Below, one piece after another: positions 37,399 to 46,485 of a stretch of 64,000 bases of DNA (positions within the stretch are counted from its first letter, which is position 1; each line of letters starts with the position of its first letter). Where the stretch lies: positions 62,001 through 126,000 of the forward strand of contig CAVVIQ010000012.1 in NCBI GenBank assembly GCA_963748385.1. The letters run 5' to 3'. Made by a program: the position numbers and the translations under genes. Origin of the DNA: Rhodoblastus sp963748385. GTDB lineage: Bacteria; Pseudomonadota; Alphaproteobacteria; Rhizobiales; Beijerinckiaceae. Below the pieces are notes generated by a model. It was given only the letters and a program-made list of their open reading frames with translations. It had not been told where the DNA came from and made no database searches.

Positions 37399-39078
37399 TT
37401 GATCGACGCCGCTCATGTTCCCGCCGCCCTGCGGCGTTACGCCAGGCAGGACGCGACGGCCGATCTCGCGGCGGGCCTGGCGGTCGCCGCGGTCGCAGTT
37501 CCCGTCGGCGTCGCTTACGCGGAACTCGCGGGTTTCCGACCGGAGGTCGGCCTCTATTCGAGCATTCTGCCGCTCGTCGCTTATGCCGCCTTCGGAAGCT
37601 CGCGCCAGCTGATCGTTGGCCCCGACGCCGCCACCTGCGCGCTGGTTGCAGCCGCCGTGGCGCCTTTGGCGCACGGCGACGCCGCGCTCTACGCGTCTCT
37701 TTCCGTCACGCTCGCGCTCATGACAGGCGCCATTTGCATCGCAGCGAGCTTTCTGCGCCTTGGCGTGCTGGCTGATTTCCTGTCGCGGCCCATCCTCGTC
37801 GGTTTCCTCAACGGCGTCGCCCTGTCGATCATGCTCGGCCAGATGGGCAAGCTGCTGGGATTCCGTGTCGCGGCGAAAGGGATCGTCCCGCCAATCATCG
37901 AGGTGCTCGGCAGGCTCGGCGAGATCCACGCGCCGACATTGGCCGTCGGGGCCGGGGCGTTCGCCGTGCTCGCCATCGCGCCGCGGCTCGCGCCATGGCT
38001 GCCGGCGAGCATCGCGGCCATGGCCGCCGCGGGCGCGGCTGTCGCGGTCTTCGGCCTCGAACGGCATGGAGTCAAAACCCTTGGCGTCGTGCCAAGCGGA
38101 CTGCCCGCGCTGCGCGCGCCGCATTTCGATCCGGACCTGACGCCCGAACTCCTCGCTCAGGCCGCCGGCCTGGCGCTCGTCAGTTTTTCAAGCCTCATGC
38201 TCACTTCGCGAAGCTTTGCTTCGAAGAACGGCTACGACGTCGATCCGGACCGGGATTTTGCGGCGCTCGGAATCGCCAACCTTGCGTCCGCCCTTTCGCA
38301 AGGGTTCACGATCAGCGGCGCCGATTCGCGCACGGCGGTCGCCGACGCAGCCGGCGGGCGCACAAGGGTCACCGGCCTCGTCGCGGCGGCGGTGGTGGCG
38401 CTTGTCGTGATGTTCTTCACCGCGCCGCTTCGCTACGTGCCGGAGGCCGCCATGGCGGCCGTCCTGGTCATGGCCGGCTTGTCGCTGGTCGACCTGGATA
38501 CCCTCCGAACGCTTTATCGGATCGATCCGATCGAGGCCAGCCTGTCGGTCCTGGCGACGATCGGGGTGGTGGCCGTCGGGCCGGTCAACGCCATCCTGTT
38601 CGTCGTCGTCCTCGCGCTGCTTCGTTTCGTCCAGCTGGCCGCGCGACCGCGCGTGGAAATCCTCGGACAGGTCAAGGACATGTCCGGCTGGCATTCCCTG
38701 GCGCGGCACGTCGAAGGCGAAGCCCATCCGGCCCTGCTGCTGTTGCGGTTCAACGGCCCGCTCGTCTTCTTCAACGCCGCCTTCTTCAAGCAGAAAATCA
38801 TGGCCGCGGTTCGCGAAGCCGGGCCCGAGCTGCGAAATGTCGTGATCGATCTCCTGCCGGTCACGGCGATCGACGCGACAGGCCTGTTCGCGGTGAAGGA
38901 AGTCGCCGAAGCGCTGCGCGCCAAGGGCGTCGGACTGTGCACGGCGGGGCGGGCGACGGAATGGCGGCATTGGTCCGAGAGACGCAACTTCGAGATCCGC
39001 AACGTCCGGATGTTTCCCTCGCTCCGCGCCGCCTTCGGCGAACTTGGCGCGGAAGCTGAACGAGACTCCGAAAAATGA
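37399..39078 (+). CDS. SulP/SLC26 anion transporter with C-terminal STAS domain
   Basis: 559 residues from a TTG at 37399 with GGAGAG upstream. Ten or more transmembrane helices fill residues about 20-420. PVGVAYAELAGFRPEVGLYSSILPLVAYAAFGSSRQLIVGPDAAT is the SulP signature, and QGFTISGADSRTAVADAAGGRT the second conserved segment. A STAS domain covers about 440-550 (FFNAAFFKQKI, VVIDLLPVTAIDATG). The family carries sulfate, bicarbonate or dicarboxylates; substrate cannot be told here, and no carbonic anhydrase is adjacent. It sits between the right repeat and an insertion-sequence remnant. Confidence 0.93.
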   Translation: MIDAAHVPAALRRYARQDATADLAAGLAVAAVAVPVGVAYAELAGFRPEVGLYSSILPLVAYAAFGSSRQLIVGPDAATCALVAAAVAPLAHGDAALYASLSVTLALMTGAICIAASFLRLGVLADFLSRPILVGFLNGVALSIMLGQMGKLLGFRVAAKGIVPPIIEVLGRLGEIHAPTLAVGAGAFAVLAIAPRLAPWLPASIAAMAAAGAAVAVFGLERHGVKTLGVVPSGLPALRAPHFDPDLTPELLAQAAGLALVSFSSLMLTSRSFASKNGYDVDPDRDFAALGIANLASALSQGFTISGADSRTAVADAAGGRTRVTGLVAAAVVALVVMFFTAPLRYVPEAAMAAVLVMAGLSLVDLDTLRTLYRIDPIEASLSVLATIGVVAVGPVNAILFVVVLALLRFVQLAARPRVEILGQVKDMSGWHSLARHVEGEAHPALLLLRFNGPLVFFNAAFFKQKIMAAVREAGPELRNVVIDLLPVTAIDATGLFAVKEVAEALRAKGVGLCTAGRATEWRHWSERRNFEIRNVRMFPSLRAAFGELGAEAERDSEK

Positions 39079-39094
39079 GCGGAAAGGACGGGGA

Positions 39095-39319
39095 TCAATT
39101 CGCCGCCGGCGGGCCGAGAACAAAGTCCATCGCCCAGGTTTCGTTGTGCCGGATAGCGCGGCGACGATCGTCCCGCAGTTTGGCCCTCACCCGCCTCTTC
39201 GGGGTCTTGCGCCGCCATTGCAGGTCGAGCCCCTTGTAAAGCCGGTAAATCCGCTTCGGGTTCGCCGCCAAGCCTTCCCGTCGCAACGGGACATGAATGC
39301 GCCGATAGCCCCGGCGCAA
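39095..39319 (-). mobile_element. IS3-family transposase remnant (orfB middle part)
   Basis: About 70 codons read GYRRIHVPLRREGLAANPKRIYRLYKGLDLQWRRKTPKRRVRAK and end just after NETWAMDFV, the first catalytic Asp region. The N-terminal part and the remaining DDE core are missing, so it is inactive. The fragment abuts the stop codon of degP and lies 16 bases after the SulP stop. Terminal inverted repeats are not visible. Confidence 0.85.
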
Positions 39320-39322
39320 CGG

Positions 39323-40801
39323 CTAATTCAACGGCAGCGCGACGAAGCGCGCCTGGCGTTGGGCGTTGACGATCAGGAGCAGCGCGGTCTTGCGGCCCTC
39401 GGCCTTGAGGACCTTGACCGCGGCGGCGAGATCCTGCGGCGCGCCCGCCGGATTGCGATTGATTTCGAGAATCACGTCGCCGGGAGCGATATGCTGTTCG
39501 GCGGCGGTTGAACCACCATCGACGCCAACCACCGCGACGCCGGTCTTGACGCTGCCGCCGATTCGGAATTTGGAGCGCAGGGCGTCATTCAGAGCCATGA
39601 CGTCCATGCCGAGCACATGGGTCTTGTCTTCCGGCGGCGCCTGCCGCTCCGCCGTCTCCTTGCCCGCCTTCGCGGCCTGGGCGTCGTGCTCCTCCAACCG
39701 GCCGAGCGTGACCTTTCTGGTCAGCTCCTTGCCATCGCGGATCACCACGACCTCGACCTCCTTGCCGACCGGCGTCAGAGCGACGATCTTGGGCAATTCG
39801 CGGGCGGCGCCGATCGCTTTTCCGTCGAAGGAGACGATGACGTCGCCGGGTTTGAAGCCGGCGTGAGCCGATGGGCCGTTTTCGTCGATCCCGTCGATAA
39901 GCGCGCCCCGCGCCTTGCCCAGGCCCAGGCTTTCAGCGATGGCGTCGTCCACGTTCTGGATGCGCATGCCGAGCCAGCCGCGCCGCGTCTCGCCATATTT
40001 GATAAGCTGGTCGATCACCGGCGTGGCCGTGTTCGACGGCGCCGCGAATCCGATACCGATCGAGCCGCCGGAAGGCGACAGGATCGCGGTGTTGACGCCG
40101 ATGACCTCGCCCGCCATGTCGAAAAGCGGCCCGCCCGAATTGCCCTTGTTGATGGCGGCGTCGGTTTGCAGGAAATTGTCGTAGGGGCCGCTGTCGATAT
40201 TGCGGCCCTTCGCCGAAATGATGCCGGCGGTCACCGAACTGCCGAGCGCGAAAGGATCGCCAACCGCGATCACCCAGTCGCCGACCCGGACCTTGTCGCT
40301 GTCGCCGAATTTCACCGCCGGCAACGGTTTCGGCGCCTTCACCCGCAGAACCGCGATATCGACCTTGGCGTCAACGCCGACGATTGTCGCCCTCAGCTTC
40401 GTCCCGTCGGCGAAAATCACCTCGATGTCATTGGCGCCGTCGATGACGTGATTATTGGTCACGATGACGCCGGACGGGTCGATCACGAAGCCTGAACCGA
40501 GCGAACTGGAGCGATGCGGCAGGCCCTCGCGCCCCCGCCCGCGACGGCGCTTGAGAAATTCCTCCAACATCTGGTCGGGCGACGCCCCGGGCGGCAATTT
40601 TCGCGCGGCGGCGTCCTTGTCCTCCTCGACCTGTGTCGCGGAAACATTGACCACCGCCGGCGTGACCGATGCGGCAAGGTCGGCGAAGGAATCCGGCGCG
40701 TGACCCGCGACGGCCGGCGCGCAGAAAGCCAGGACGCCGGCGAAAGCGAGGCCCGCGAGCGGGCGAGGCGCGGCGGCGATTCTCATCAGGCGAGCGATCA
40801 T
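39323..40801 (-). CDS. degP: Periplasmic serine protease/chaperone, Do family
   Basis: 492 residues with a signal peptide ending near AVAGH; ATG codons at residues 1 and 6 are both possible starts. The trypsin-like domain has His118 (TNNHVID), Asp148 (KVDIAVL) and Ser222 (NKGNSGGPLF). Two PDZ domains follow, with RRGWLGMRIQ at the start of PDZ1 and a second domain ending in RFVALPLN. It degrades or refolds misfolded envelope proteins. It is last in the folA-hflK-hflC-degP run. An insertion-sequence fragment begins right after its stop. Confidence 0.95.
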   Translation of the reverse strand: MIARLMRIAAAPRPLAGLAFAGVLAFCAPAVAGHAPDSFADLAASVTPAVVNVSATQVEEDKDAAARKLPPGASPDQMLEEFLKRRRGRGREGLPHRSSSLGSGFVIDPSGVIVTNNHVIDGANDIEVIFADGTKLRATIVGVDAKVDIAVLRVKAPKPLPAVKFGDSDKVRVGDWVIAVGDPFALGSSVTAGIISAKGRNIDSGPYDNFLQTDAAINKGNSGGPLFDMAGEVIGVNTAILSPSGGSIGIGFAAPSNTATPVIDQLIKYGETRRGWLGMRIQNVDDAIAESLGLGKARGALIDGIDENGPSAHAGFKPGDVIVSFDGKAIGAARELPKIVALTPVGKEVEVVVIRDGKELTRKVTLGRLEEHDAQAAKAGKETAERQAPPEDKTHVLGMDVMALNDALRSKFRIGGSVKTGVAVVGVDGGSTAAEQHIAPGDVILEINRNPAGAPQDLAAAVKVLKAEGRKTALLLIVNAQRQARFVALPLN

Positions 40802-40823
40802 GTTCGGTCTCGTTATCGGCGCG

Positions 40824-41714
40824 TCACGGCTTGGCCGCCTTGCCCGAAGGATTGTCGAAAAAGCGGAAGAAATCCGAACGCGGCGAGATCACGAAGCGCG
40901 CGTTCTTGTCCTTGAGCGACGCGTCATAGGCCTGCATCGAACGATAAAAGGCGAAGAAATCCTGGTCCTTGCCGAAGGCCTCGGCGAAGATGCGGGCGCG
41001 CTCCGCCTCGCCCTCGCCGCGCATGGTGTCGCCCTTCTGCTGGGCGTCGGCGACGATCACGGTCGCGTCGCGCTGGGCGGCGGCGCGGATCTGCTGCGCC
41101 TCCTGCTGGCCGAGCGCGCGATATTCCTTGGCCTCGCGCGCGCGCTCGGTGCTCATGCGATCGAACACTTTCTCGGAAATCTGCAGCGGCAGATCGACCC
41201 GGCGGATGCGCGCGTCCACGATCGCAATTCCGAAACGCTCGGCTTCGGCGTTGACCGCGTCGCGGATTTTCGTGGTGAGCGCGTTGCGCTCCTCGCGCAC
41301 GATCTGGGTCTGGGTGGCGTCGCCGAGAACGCGGCGCAAGGCGGAATTGAGCACCGAGGCGAGCTGATTGTCGGCGCGCGAAACGCTGCCCACCGTCTGG
41401 TAGAATTTCAGCGCGTCGGCGATGCGATAGCGCACGAAGGCGTCCACTTCGAGCCGCTGGTTGTCGGAGGCGAGAATCTCCTGCTTGGGCGATTCGAGAT
41501 CGAGAATGCGCTTGTCGATGTAAACGACGGATTCGATCAGCGGCCATTTGAAATGCAGCCCCGGATCGGTGATGAGGCCGCGCCCCGGCGCCGGCGCGCC
41601 GAAGCGCAACAGCAGCGCCTGCTCGATCTGGTTGACTTCGAAGGCGGAGGAAAGCGCCAGGAAGAACAGGAAAACGGCGCCGGCAAGGAGCGCGATCAGC
41701 CTGGGAGCGTTCAT
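40824..41714 (-). CDS. hflC: HflC, band-7 regulator of FtsH
   Basis: 296 residues. An N-terminal membrane anchor (residues about 5-24) is followed by a periplasmic SPFH/band-7 domain (FEVNQIEQALLLRFGAP, DPGLHFKWPLIESV) and a coiled-coil with RALGQQEAQQIRAAAQRDATVIVADA. With HflK it forms a large cage around the FtsH protease and modulates membrane-protein turnover. Its ATG overlaps the hflK stop by four bases (ATGA). degP follows 22 bases on. Confidence 0.96.
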   Translation of the reverse strand: MNAPRLIALLAGAVFLFFLALSSAFEVNQIEQALLLRFGAPAPGRGLITDPGLHFKWPLIESVVYIDKRILDLESPKQEILASDNQRLEVDAFVRYRIADALKFYQTVGSVSRADNQLASVLNSALRRVLGDATQTQIVREERNALTTKIRDAVNAEAERFGIAIVDARIRRVDLPLQISEKVFDRMSTERAREAKEYRALGQQEAQQIRAAAQRDATVIVADAQQKGDTMRGEGEAERARIFAEAFGKDQDFFAFYRSMQAYDASLKDKNARFVISPRSDFFRFFDNPSGKAAKP

Positions 41715-42928
41715 GGATTGCCTCCCGGCGCGGATTTGCTTCCCGCATCGAGCGGCGCCAGCGGCAACAGCGGCATCGTCGCCGAATTGCGGTCGAGGAT
41801 GATCTTGTCGCCGGCGCCGAGCACGCGCTCCATGGTTTCGAGGTAGAGGCGCTCGCGCGTCACATCCGGCGCTTTCTGATATTCGCCAAACACTTTCAGG
41901 TAGCGCGCCGTCTGGCCGCGCGCCTCGGCCACCGTCTGGGCGCGATAGGCCTCGGCGGCGTTGAGGATGCGAGCGGCCTCGCCGCGCGCGTTGGGCACGA
42001 TGGAATTGGCCTCGCCCTGCGCCTCGTTGACGAAGCGGCTGCGATCCTGCTGGGCCGCCGTCACGTCGCGGAAGGCGGCGATGACGGTGGGCGGGGGATC
42101 GACCGAAAGCAGCTGCACCTGGATGATTTCGACGCCTGCGCCATAGGAATCGAGCACTTTCTGCATTGCTTGCTGCGCCTCGGGCTCGATCACCTTGCGG
42201 GCCACGGTCAGCAGCGGCTGGATCTGGGTGCGGCCGACGATGTCGCGCATGACGCTTTCGGCGACCGCCTTGATGGTCTCGGCCTGGTTCTTGATGTTGA
42301 AGGCGAAATTTTCGGGATGCGCCGGGTCGATCTGCCAGATCACCCGGAATTTCAGGTCGGCGATATTCTCGTCGCCGGTGAGCATCAGGCTTTCTTCGGG
42401 CACTTCGATCGCGCCGGGCTGATCGGCGCGGCCCAGCGCGCCGATATCGATCGAATTGCGGTCGGTGACATTGAGCTTGATGACTGCGCCGATCGGCTCC
42501 GGCCAGTTGTAGTTCAGGCCCGGCAAGGTCTTGCCCGTATAGCGCCCGAACACCAGATTGAGGCCGATCTGGTTGGGATCGATGGTGTAAAAGCCGCTGG
42601 CGAGCCAGAGCGCGGCGACCGCAGCCGCGATCAGCAGCACGACCCGCGGCGAAAAATCGCCCGAGGTGAGGTCGCGCAGCTTTTCCTGCCCCTTGCGCAC
42701 CAAGGCTTCGAAATCGGGACCGCCGGAGCCGCCGCCGAACGGATTGCCGCCAGGCTTATTACCGCCAGGCTTATTACCACCTCCTGGAGCGCCCCAGAAA
42801 TTACCGTTGTTCGAGCCGCCCTGCCCCGCCGGGCCCCACGGACCGCGCCCGTTGTCGCGCTTGCCGCCGGAAGGATCGTCTCCTTCCGGCTTCGGCGGCT
42901 CCTCGCCGCCCGATTTGCTCCAGGGCAT
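41711..42928 (-). CDS. hflK: HflK, band-7 regulator of FtsH
   Basis: 405 residues from ATG 42928 (MPWSKSGGEEPPKPEGDDP). The cytoplasmic N-terminus is Gly/Asn/Pro-rich with a GGNKP repeat. One transmembrane helix covers about residues 95-115 (VVLLIAAAVAALWLASGFY), then the SPFH domain (DPNQIGLNLVFGRYTGKTLPGLNYNWP) and a coiled-coil. It partners HflC. A frame extension to 43015 is possible but would start inside folA's 3' end and adds no family sequence. Confidence 0.95.
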   Translation of the reverse strand: MPWSKSGGEEPPKPEGDDPSGGKRDNGRGPWGPAGQGGSNNGNFWGAPGGGNKPGGNKPGGNPFGGGSGGPDFEALVRKGQEKLRDLTSGDFSPRVVLLIAAAVAALWLASGFYTIDPNQIGLNLVFGRYTGKTLPGLNYNWPEPIGAVIKLNVTDRNSIDIGALGRADQPGAIEVPEESLMLTGDENIADLKFRVIWQIDPAHPENFAFNIKNQAETIKAVAESVMRDIVGRTQIQPLLTVARKVIEPEAQQAMQKVLDSYGAGVEIIQVQLLSVDPPPTVIAAFRDVTAAQQDRSRFVNEAQGEANSIVPNARGEAARILNAAEAYRAQTVAEARGQTARYLKVFGEYQKAPDVTRERLYLETMERVLGAGDKIILDRNSATMPLLPLAPLDAGSKSAPGGNP

Positions 42929-43011
42929 CGGGTCCTCGAATTCAAGGCCGCCGCGTTTTCCGCGCCGACCGAACCTATATAGAGCGCGCTCCGAAGGCGC
43001 ACAATGCGCGA

Positions 43012-43563
43012 TCAAATGCGTTGGTAATCGACGAATTCCAGAGCGTACTCATCCCCGGCCCCGCGCGGTGGGCTGTCACGCCGTATTTCCCGCCATTGGC
43101 TCCAGTCGATCTCGGGAAAAAAGACGTCGGCCTCGGGCGCGCAATCGACGTAAGTGAGGCGCAGGAGCCGCGCGCGCGGCAGGCCGAGGCGAAAGATTTC
43201 GGCGCCGCCGGCAAGAACGGCTTCTTGCGCGCCCATCGCGCTGGCGCGATCCGCCGCCAGAGCCAGAGCGGCGTCGAAATTTTCCGCGGCGTGAACATGA
43301 TCCGGCCTGGCGCCTGCAAAAAAATTCCGGTTGCGGGTCAGGACGATGGTTTCGCGACCGGGCAAAGGCCCGCCGATGGATTGGTATGTCTTCCGGCCCA
43401 TGATGAGCGGCCGGCCCCAGGTGAGCTCGCGGAAGCGCCTGAGATCGCTGGGCGCGCGCCAGGGCAGCGCATTGTTCCGGCCAAGCGCGCCATTGCGCGC
43501 GAGCGCCGCCACGACGACAAGTGGAATTGGCGGCGCGGCGCCGGCGGCAGGCGTCTTTTCCAT
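43012..43563 (-). CDS. folA: Dihydrofolate reductase
   Basis: 183 residues from ATG 43563. It reduces dihydrofolate to tetrahydrofolate with NADPH. LVVVAALARNGALGRNNALPWRAPSDLRRFRELT has the substrate Asp in the expected WRAPSDLRRF helix, GRPLIMGRKTYQSIGGPLPGRETIVLTR binds NADPH, and EAVLAGGAEIFR closes the cofactor site. Frame stays open to 43680, but that part overlaps the upstream gene and lacks DHFR sequence. No strong ribosome-binding site precedes the chosen ATG. It heads the hflK-hflC-degP run. Confidence 0.95.
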   Translation of the reverse strand: MEKTPAAGAAPPIPLVVVAALARNGALGRNNALPWRAPSDLRRFRELTWGRPLIMGRKTYQSIGGPLPGRETIVLTRNRNFFAGARPDHVHAAENFDAALALAADRASAMGAQEAVLAGGAEIFRLGLPRARLLRLTYVDCAPEADVFFPEIDWSQWREIRRDSPPRGAGDEYALEFVDYQRI

Positions 43564-43567
43564 GAGT

Positions 43568-44032
43568 TCAGCGATCCAGCCGCCGCCATTGATCGGCGAT
43601 GAAGCCGCGCCGGTCCACCTTTTGAGCGCCCGTGATCCGGGGCTTTTCACCCACGCATCGCCACGAGAAAATCGTGTCATGGCCGGTCGCGGCCATGGGC
43701 GCGACGCGCACGCCCGGATTCGCGCGGCAATAAGCCTCGGCGCCTTGCGACACGCGGCTGACGTCGGCCTTGGCGCAGGTCAGGTTCACCCCGAAATTGC
43801 ACAGCCACACGGCGCCGTCCATGCAGCGGTAAACCGTGCTTTTCGCGACAAAGGCAACCGCATTCGCCGGAAAGCCGAACCGGGCCGCCGCCGCGGGCGC
43901 AAGTTCCGACGGAATCGGCGCGGTGCGGTCGTCGTCGTCGACCCTGGCGCAACGGGCGCCCAGATTTTCCGCGCGCCCATTCCCGGCGGCGAGAAGCAAA
44001 GGCGCCAGAAAAACCATATGAGCCCGCCTCAT
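43568..44032 (-). CDS. Exported Cys-containing protein, unknown
   Basis: 154 residues from ATG 44032, preceded by GAGGGCGCGG; ATGs at 44047 and 44017 are alternatives. A signal peptide ends near AAGNGRAEN. Six Cys are spread through the mature part (GARCARVDDDDRT, YRCMDGAVWLCNFG, LTCAKADVS, EAYCRAN, SWRCVGEKP), suggesting three disulfides in the periplasm. I cannot name a family with certainty. It ends 5 bases before folA on the same strand, so it may share the transcript. Confidence 0.7.
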   Translation of the reverse strand: MRRAHMVFLAPLLLAAGNGRAENLGARCARVDDDDRTAPIPSELAPAAAARFGFPANAVAFVAKSTVYRCMDGAVWLCNFGVNLTCAKADVSRVSQGAEAYCRANPGVRVAPMAATGHDTIFSWRCVGEKPRITGAQKVDRRGFIADQWRRLDR

Positions 44033-44177
44033 GCCGCGCCCTCGCATCGCTTGTCGCCACCAAAAGCCATCATAACACGAAAGACCGATCCTTTCCCGGA
44101 GGGCGCGACCGGACCGCGTTCAGCTCCACGCCAGCCTGCGCGGGCTACAACAGGCTTGCACGAACTGGAGGCGCCCC

Positions 44178-44396
44178 ATGCGAAAATGCATCCTCGCCAC
44201 AATCGCCGCCGCAACTTTTGGATTGGTCGCGCCGATCGCCCACGCGATTCAGGGTTGCGCGCCCGGATGGGAGCCTGGCGCCTATGGCGTCTGCCATCCC
44301 AAGGGCCGGCCGTTCGACCGCCCCGATCCGCGCGCCGCTTATGGATTTCACGTCAATCATTGCTCGCCGCGCGGCGGAATTCGCGTCTGTTCCTGA
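44178..44396 (+). CDS. Small exported Cys/Gly-rich protein
   Basis: 72 residues from ATG 44178 with GGAGG seven bases upstream. The signal peptide ends in AHAIQG. The mature 48 residues read GCAPGWEPGAYGVCHPKGRPFDRPDP and end HCSPRGGIRVCS. Four Cys and a GCxPGW...GxC pattern match a group of small secreted proteins common in Hyphomicrobiales with no known role. It is divergent from the 43568 gene; an IS21-type relic starts directly after its stop. Confidence 0.72.
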   Translation: MRKCILATIAAATFGLVAPIAHAIQGCAPGWEPGAYGVCHPKGRPFDRPDPRAAYGFHVNHCSPRGGIRVCS

Positions 44397-44600
44397 CGGC
44401 GCGCTGTCGCTCCGGCGCTGCATCCCGGGGGTCAATTTTCGACGCCGATCGGGGGTCGAAGTTGGGCGCCCACGGAGATCCCTTCGCCCACAAGCTGTTC
44501 AGGCCCGCCGGATGCGACAACATCAGAAACGCCCGTTGGCGCGCCGCACTCGATCTCGATCTGATTCTCGCGCTTCGGGGCTTGTAAAGCGAACTGAGCA
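44397..44600 (-). mobile_element. IS21-type element relic (3' end with terminal repeats)
   Basis: The plus strand has GGGGGTCAATTTTCGACGCCG and then ATCGGGGGTCGAAG at about 44427-44463, i.e. two copies of the CCCCC/AATTGA-type terminal motif known from IS21-group elements. Rightwards, minus-strand reading gives a decayed tail (RAFLMLSHPAGLNSLWAKG) of the sort found behind istB. No transposase domain survives. A relic with the same AATTGACCC motifs and the start of istA lies at 49340-49620. Confidence 0.55.
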
Positions 44601-44635
44601 GACCGGGAAGGTCGGCCCGCCCCCCGAGATCCAGA

Positions 44636-45382
44636 TCAGTCGAGGGGCTGCAGTTGATTTCGACTGTTTTGGCCGCCAATCAATTCGTAGTTCTTCAGAA
44701 AACCGTCATAGTCAGCCGGGTTCACCCATGCGAGGAAGTCCAGGATCGAAAGACCTGGCTCGAATGCGCTTTTGGCGCCGTGCTGATATTCGGGAAGCTC
44801 TCCTTTCAGAAAGCTGAGGCGCAGGCCTGCCTCCGAAAAACTGTCCTCATCGTAGAGGGCCAGGCCGCCGATAGGATTCACATAATGTTGCGCGCCGGCC
44901 CTGTGACAGACCTCGATAATCCGCTGGGCGCCGTGCAGGCTCTCAGGGATATCCAGCTGCGACGTTCTCTGCATGCGCGTGTTGATGCCCAGTCGCTTGA
45001 ACGTTAGCTCGAGCGAATACGATGAAAACTCCAGGAAGCTCTCCCAGTTTCTTGAGGACAACGCCCTAAGTAGATCCAGGACAACTTCTAAATTTGGTGC
45101 CTTGGCATACGAGTTCCGAATTGATAGAATCAGATCATCTAAACTTTTTGCAAACGTTTCTGGTAATTGTTTTTCCCTGATGAGATCGCTCCTGGAGCCC
45201 TTGCAGACAGGTAGCGTGAACAGTTGGCGATGTCCGTTGTTAATTATATAGTTACGATTCATCCACCCCCGGCGTATGTACTGTACATCGTCAAATATCC
45301 AGAACTCATCTACCGCATAAGCGAGTTGGTAATACGGAAGGTACGGAAATATGTAGGGCTGGATTACGCAAATCGTCTTCAT
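44636..45382 (-). CDS. WbqC-family protein
   Basis: 248 residues from ATG 45382. The start KTICVIQPYIFPYLPYYQLAYAVDEFWIFDDVQYIRRGWMNRN is the WbqC signature, and HYVNPIGGLALYDEDSFSEAGLRLSFL continues it. WbqC proteins occur in O-antigen and capsule loci and are thought to act on glycine- or acyl-modified sugars; no reaction is proven. It is the last gene of a five-gene run whose other members make and decorate an amino sugar. It starts 4 bases after the degT stop. GC is lower than in core genes. Confidence 0.9.
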   Translation of the reverse strand: MKTICVIQPYIFPYLPYYQLAYAVDEFWIFDDVQYIRRGWMNRNYIINNGHRQLFTLPVCKGSRSDLIREKQLPETFAKSLDDLILSIRNSYAKAPNLEVVLDLLRALSSRNWESFLEFSSYSLELTFKRLGINTRMQRTSQLDIPESLHGAQRIIEVCHRAGAQHYVNPIGGLALYDEDSFSEAGLRLSFLKGELPEYQHGAKSAFEPGLSILDFLAWVNPADYDGFLKNYELIGGQNSRNQLQPLD

Positions 45383-45386
45383 TTTG

Positions 45387-46485
45387 TCAGGCAAGTTCGG
45401 AAAAGATTGCTGCCAGTTTATGATCCGGAACATCCGCCATCTGGCTGTGACATGGAACGTTCAGGGCGCGCTCGTAAAGATGGCGTGCAATTCCGCCGGA
45501 GGCAGGGCCCGGACGGTAATATTTCAGGATCGGGATTTCTACGGTCTGGAGCTGTTCAAAAGAAACAGGATGGCTGGAAAGGAACGCTATCTGTCCGGGC
45601 ACAGCCAATTTCGGGAGTTCGGGGACAAGCGGCAAGAGACCGGCCTTGCGGCCAAGCTCCAGAATCCGCTCGGCTTGTTCCCGATAGGCGGGCGCCCACG
45701 CTAAATGATCGCGAACACGCAACAATATCTGCGCCGCGGAAATCTCGCTCATCTTGCCGTTCGTGCAGTGCTCAAGCTGGCTGAGGAACCGGCCCGCGCC
45801 GATACCGAAATTGATGGCGCTGCGGCAGATGGGCAGAAGGGAGGACTGGCAGAAAAACGGCGCCGCCCTCGCCCATGCCCCATGGCTTCGTGTGGTGCAG
45901 GCTTATGGCTTCCGCCCAAAGCAAATCGTCATCCTGGACCGCGGCCGCGTGATGCGGGGCAAGCGATCGGAAGCCAGCAGCATTGTCGATGAGCAACGCC
46001 TTGCCGTGTTTCCGGCAAAACGCGAATAGTTCATCAAAATCCTCATGCAGGCCAAAAACGTTTGTCGCCAACACGGCGTCAAAACTTGATACATCCGTCT
46101 TCTTGAGGTTGTCGACCGAAATGAATCCGTCTTGACGGCATTCCACCCACTGCTGGTTTGCAAAGGGGCCGATAAAACTGGTCATGAAGCCGAAATCGCT
46201 GATCACCCAGCGCAGGGGACGTCCGAAATGGTTGGCGAAGCTTGAAACCGCGGCCTGCAGGGCGACCGTGCCATTAGATGTGCAGCACGCCGCGCGGGCC
46301 TGGTTGAGCCCGTTCAGCTCTGACAGATTTCGCTCCAGCTCCAGGGAGACCGGGCCGAAATTCGTGTGCTGATTGGCCGCAAACGCCGGCGCCAACACTG
46401 ATGCGATGTCCTCGGCTGAAAAGAGCTTGCTTTCCACAAAGGCGAGCTTGGGCCGACCGACATCGGGTTCAGATATTTGCTTCAA
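45387..46485 (-). CDS. DegT/DnrJ/EryC1/StrS sugar aminotransferase, one frameshift
   Basis: The N-terminal two thirds end in SLHHTKPWGMGEGGAVFLPV, where the Lys binds PLP. An extra base near 45843 then shifts frame; the reading continues SLLPICRSAINFGIGAGRF and KMSEISAAQILLRVRDHL to the C-terminal VPCHSQMADVPDHKLAAIF. With the base removed the protein has 365 residues, the normal size. Such enzymes aminate a keto group on a nucleotide-linked sugar. Its ATG overlaps the stop of the upstream glycosidase-like gene by four bases. A NeuD-like acyltransferase in the same run could acylate the new amine. Confidence 0.87.
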
